Below, one piece after another: positions 6,202-7,672 of a stretch of 7,672 nt of DNA. This DNA comes from Bacteroidales bacterium UBA1711 (GTDB lineage Bacteria; Bacteroidota; Bacteroidia; Bacteroidales; P3), in assembly GCA_002317325.1 (NCBI GenBank), contig DCJB01000025.1, forward strand, positions 1 through 7,672. The letters run 5' to 3'. The position numbers and the translations under genes are program-made. The notes below the pieces were generated by a model, which was given only the letters and a program-made list of their open reading frames with translations, did not search any database and was not told the origin of the DNA. Position 1 is the stretch's first letter. Every line of letters begins with the position of its first letter.

Positions 6202-6873
6202 TCAGAAAGAGAAGCCTACGCCGAGGGTCAGCACCACGGGGTGGTATTTCGAGTCCACCGCATAATAAGCGTCGCCGAAATAGTAGCGAGTCCTGTAGCC
6301 GCTCAAGAGCGAACACACGCCGTAGGCGCCGCGCAGCGACAGGTAGAAGTGTTCGGTAACGTCATACTGAAGCCGCAGGAACAGGTCGAGGTCGGAACGT
6401 CGATAGCTGGACACCCAAAAGCCGCCCCAGCCCATCGACCCGCTGACCGAAATCCCGAAATGGGCGCTGAACTCATCTACCGGACGGAAACCGAGGAAGA
6501 GGTCCACATTGCCCGTCAGCCCCTTGCTGCTCACCACATAGTGGCTGCCGTTGTCGAAAGCCACCTCATAGCGCGACTGCTGGTAGAACAGCTTCGCGCC
6601 CACGCCGAGGAGGAACTTCTCCACAGGCTCAAAGTCGCAGTAGTATTCGAGACCCACCACAGGGTCCAGCCGGCTGGACTGATAGTAGGTGGGAGTGACT
6701 CGGTTGCCATATACATTCTCAAACACGCGGTTCGACGAAACGGTCATGCCGCCGAAAAAGCCGACGTGGTTTCGCTCGCCCGCTCCGCTGGTGGCGGTGG
6801 AGGTGGTGATAATCTGGGCGCCGGCCGGCAGCAGCATTCCAACCAGCAGCAGCGAAAGTATAATCTTCTTCAT
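6202..6873 (-). CDS. Small exported beta-barrel-like protein, paralog 1 of 3
   Basis: This 223-residue protein has a signal peptide (MKKIILSLLLVGMLLPAGAQ, cut near 19-20) and a body of alternating hydrophobic/polar strands ending in 'LTLGVGFSF', the C-terminal aromatic end expected of an outer-membrane beta-barrel. Family blocks shared with the two downstream genes are 'TPTYYQSSRLDPVVGLE' (60-76), 'KLFYQQSRYEVAFDN' (94-108), 'VDLFLGFRP' (123-131) and 'LDLFLRLQYDVTEHFYLSLRG' split across 162-182. It aligns with paralog 3 almost without gaps, which points to tandem duplication. No catalytic residues are recognisable; it could be a porin-like, adhesive or structural barrel. The start is the ATG at 6871-6873; the frame is open up to 7089, but that region overlaps the end of fba and would encode only a low-complexity basic extension. 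The bases just upstream (6874-6890) are AT-rich after a very GC-rich spacer. Confidence 0.9.
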   Translation of the reverse strand: MKKIILSLLLVGMLLPAGAQIITTSTATSGAGERNHVGFFGGMTVSSNRVFENVYGNRVTPTYYQSSRLDPVVGLEYYCDFEPVEKFLLGVGAKLFYQQSRYEVAFDNGSHYVVSSKGLTGNVDLFLGFRPVDEFSAHFGISVSGSMGWGGFWVSSYRRSDLDLFLRLQYDVTEHFYLSLRGAYGVCSLLSGYRTRYYFGDAYYAVDSKYHPVVLTLGVGFSF

Positions 6874-6915
6874 AAATGATACATACTGTGTCAGGTTCGG
6901 CCATTCATTGCAGCC

Positions 6916-6947
6916 GGCGGCAGTCCCGAACCCTTTTCGCTGCCGCC
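6916..6947 (-). other. Inverted repeat GGCGGCAG / CTGCCGCC
   Basis: Perfect 8-bp arms at 6916-6923 and 6940-6947 enclose a 16-nt loop. The arm at 6940-6947 overlaps the palindrome at 6942-6959, so only one of the two can form at a time. The structure ends about 43 nt before the ATG of barrel paralog 1. Confidence 0.4.
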
Positions 6948-6959
6948 GCCGGCGGCGGC
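6942..6959. repeat. 18-bp perfect palindrome GCCGCCGCC/GGCGGCGGC
   Basis: The two 9-bp arms (6942-6950 and 6951-6959) are exact reverse complements with no spacer. A palindrome with no loop fits a dimeric protein-binding site or part of a larger fold better than a stable hairpin by itself. It is a simple GCC repeat, so chance in GC-rich DNA is possible. Confidence 0.45.
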
Positions 6960-6975
6960 CCGTCAGCCGCCCTCC

Positions 6976-7030
6976 GCCGGCCCTCGCCCCTGCCCGCCCC
7001 TCGCGGGGACAGTGCCAGTCGAGGGCCGGC
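6976..7030 (-). other. Strong hairpin 18 nt after the fba stop
   Basis: Perfect 11-bp inverted repeats (GCCGGCCCTCG at 6976-6986, CGAGGGCCGGC at 7020-7030) enclose 33 nt. The loop holds a second perfect stem, CCCC/GGGG at 6997-7008, closed by GCGA on the transcribed strand, a GNRA-type tetraloop. The position just after fba suggests an mRNA 3'-end stabiliser or terminator, but no T-run follows. It shares G-tracts with the quadruplex motif at 6981-7000. Confidence 0.55.
6981..7000 (-). other. Canonical G-quadruplex motif on the transcribed-sense strand
   Basis: On the minus strand the sequence is GGGG-C-GGG-CA-GGGG-CGA-GGG, four G-tracts with loops of 1, 2 and 3 nt, a textbook fit to the quadruplex pattern. 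It would be present in mRNA reading from fba into the barrel cluster. Forming it would break both the GNRA hairpin (7005-7008 paired with 6997-7000) and one arm of the 11-bp hairpin. Confidence 0.5.
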
Positions 7031-7048
7031 CTCTGCGGCTGTCGGTTC

Positions 7049-7672
7049 TTAGCCGATGAGTTTGTCGTTTGAACCCAGCACGTTGACAATCTTGTGGATG
7101 TATAGTTTCTTCATGCTCTCGCGGGCGGGCTTCAAGTACTTGCGCGGGTCAAACTCGGCGGGCTTCTCGGCCAGCGTCTTGCGTATGGCGGCGGTCATAG
7201 CCAGTCGGCTGTCGCTGTCAATATTAATTTTGCACACGGCGCTCTTCGAGGCCTTGCGCAGCTGCTCTTCGGGAATGCCCACCGCAGCCTTCAGGCAGCC
7301 GCCGTTGGCGTTGATGGTGTCCACCTCGTCCTGCGGCACCGAACTGGAGCCGTGCAGCACGATGGGGAAGCCGGGCAGCTTCTTCTCGATGGCCTCCAGC
7401 ACGTCGAATGCCAGCGGCGGGGGCAGCAGCCGCCCCGTCTCGGGGTCAACTGTGCACTGCTCGGGGGTGAACTTATAGGCGCCGTGGCTGGTGCCGATGG
7501 AGATGGCCAGGCTGTCAACGCCAGTCTTGGTCACAAAGTCAATGACCTCTTCGGGCTTGGTGTAGTGGCTCTCGGCAGCCGACACCTCGTCTTCCACGCC
7601 GGCCAGCACGCCCAGCTCGCCCTCCACCGTCACGTCAAACTGGTGGGCATATTCCACCACGCGGCGCGTCAC
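7049..7672 (-). CDS. fba: Class II fructose-bisphosphate aldolase (C-terminal 207 residues)
   Basis: This zinc enzyme reversibly splits fructose-1,6-bisphosphate into dihydroxyacetone phosphate and glyceraldehyde-3-phosphate in glycolysis and gluconeogenesis, in the cytoplasm. The visible part carries family motifs: 'VEGELGVLAGVEDE' (fragment residues 16-29), 'GTSHGAYKF' (60-68, His63 a probable zinc ligand), 'VLHGSSSVP' (105-113, His107 a probable zinc ligand) and 'KINIDSDSRLAMT' (148-160), which helps bind substrate phosphate. The sequence resembles the Bacteroides-type enzyme of about 330 residues, so roughly 125 N-terminal residues, including the first zinc-binding histidine region, lie beyond the window. 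The first codon seen, GTG at 7672, is an internal valine, not a start. The gene ends with TAA at 7049-7051 and the usual C-terminal 'IVNVLGSNDKL' stretch. It is followed by the structured spacer, so whether it shares a transcript with the barrel genes is open. Confidence 0.97.
   Translation of the reverse strand: MTRRVVEYAHQFDVTVEGELGVLAGVEDEVSAAESHYTKPEEVIDFVTKTGVDSLAISIGTSHGAYKFTPEQCTVDPETGRLLPPPLAFDVLEAIEKKLPGFPIVLHGSSSVPQDEVDTINANGGCLKAAVGIPEEQLRKASKSAVCKINIDSDSRLAMTAAIRKTLAEKPAEFDPRKYLKPARESMKKLYIHKIVNVLGSNDKLIG

Larger units (their letters stand above)
6874..7048 (-). other. GC-rich structured spacer after fba, ahead of barrel paralog 1
   Basis: This 175-bp gap holds no supported gene. 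On the transcribed strand it contains, in order, a long hairpin (7030-6976) enclosing a small one with a GCGA loop, a run of four G-tracts, an 18-bp perfect palindrome, and a stem at 6947-6916. The final ~17 bp before the next ATG turn AT-rich. It may carry the 3' end of fba mRNA and the leader of the barrel cluster. No T-run follows the strong stems, so a standard intrinsic terminator is not seen. Confidence 0.55.

Noticed and set aside
5131..6879. A 582-codon plus-strand open frame antisense to the barrel genes
   Set aside because: It runs across three genes and their spacers, and its Ala/His/Glu-rich product has no recognisable domain. The opposite strand encodes three aligned paralogs.
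7042..7056. TCGG/CCGA stem spanning the fba stop codon, considered as a terminator
   Set aside because: Four base pairs only, includes the stop codon and has no T-run; the hairpin at 6976-7030 is far stronger.
6874..7089. A 72-codon upstream extension of barrel paralog 1
   Set aside because: It overlaps the end of fba and encodes an Arg/Gly-rich stretch placed before a perfect signal peptide at the ATG of 6871-6873. It is an open GC-rich spacer.

Overview
This window most likely comes from a GC-rich member of the Bacteroidales (Bacteroidota). The class II fructose-bisphosphate aldolase is of the Bacteroides type. The exported proteins carry short Lys/Arg signal peptides ending in AQ or GQ, and Shine-Dalgarno sequences are not evident. 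The single good promoter-like element fits the Bacteroidetes -7 consensus TAnnTTTG. All supported genes lie on the minus strand, so transcription runs from high to low coordinates. There are seven genes, and the first and last are cut by the window edges.

In transcription order: (1) the C-terminal 207 codons of fba (7672-7049); (2) a 175-bp, very GC-rich spacer holding an 11-bp perfect hairpin, a canonical G-quadruplex motif and an 18-bp palindrome; (3) three tandem paralogous genes for small exported beta-barrel-like proteins (6873-6202, 6042-5287 and 5290 or 5152-4481), with GC-rich structured DNA ahead of each; (4) an exported protein of unknown function with propeller-like repeats (4434-2995); (5) a 931-residue exported M48-family zinc metalloprotease whose last ~180 residues look like an outer-membrane beta-barrel (2974-179); (6) the first 52 codons of uvrA (158-1). 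The last four genes are separated by only 46, 20 and 20 bp and may share a transcript. No gap longer than 300 bp lacks a gene.

The two end genes are housekeeping: glycolysis/gluconeogenesis and nucleotide excision repair. The five between them form an accessory cell-envelope cluster of three paralogous barrels, one exported propeller-like protein and one protease-barrel fusion. One working idea, inferred only from order, spacing and domains, is that the protease is tethered to the outer membrane and acts on, or with, the neighbouring barrel and propeller proteins, loosely like M48 enzymes in outer-membrane protein quality control. Nothing in the sequence proves this.

The most notable points are the M48-barrel fusion, the start of the third barrel gene (a CTG sits exactly where its paralogs have ATG), the C-terminal tail on the middle barrel, and the structured G-rich spacer after fba. 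No RNA genes, insertion sequences, CRISPR arrays or attachment sites were seen.
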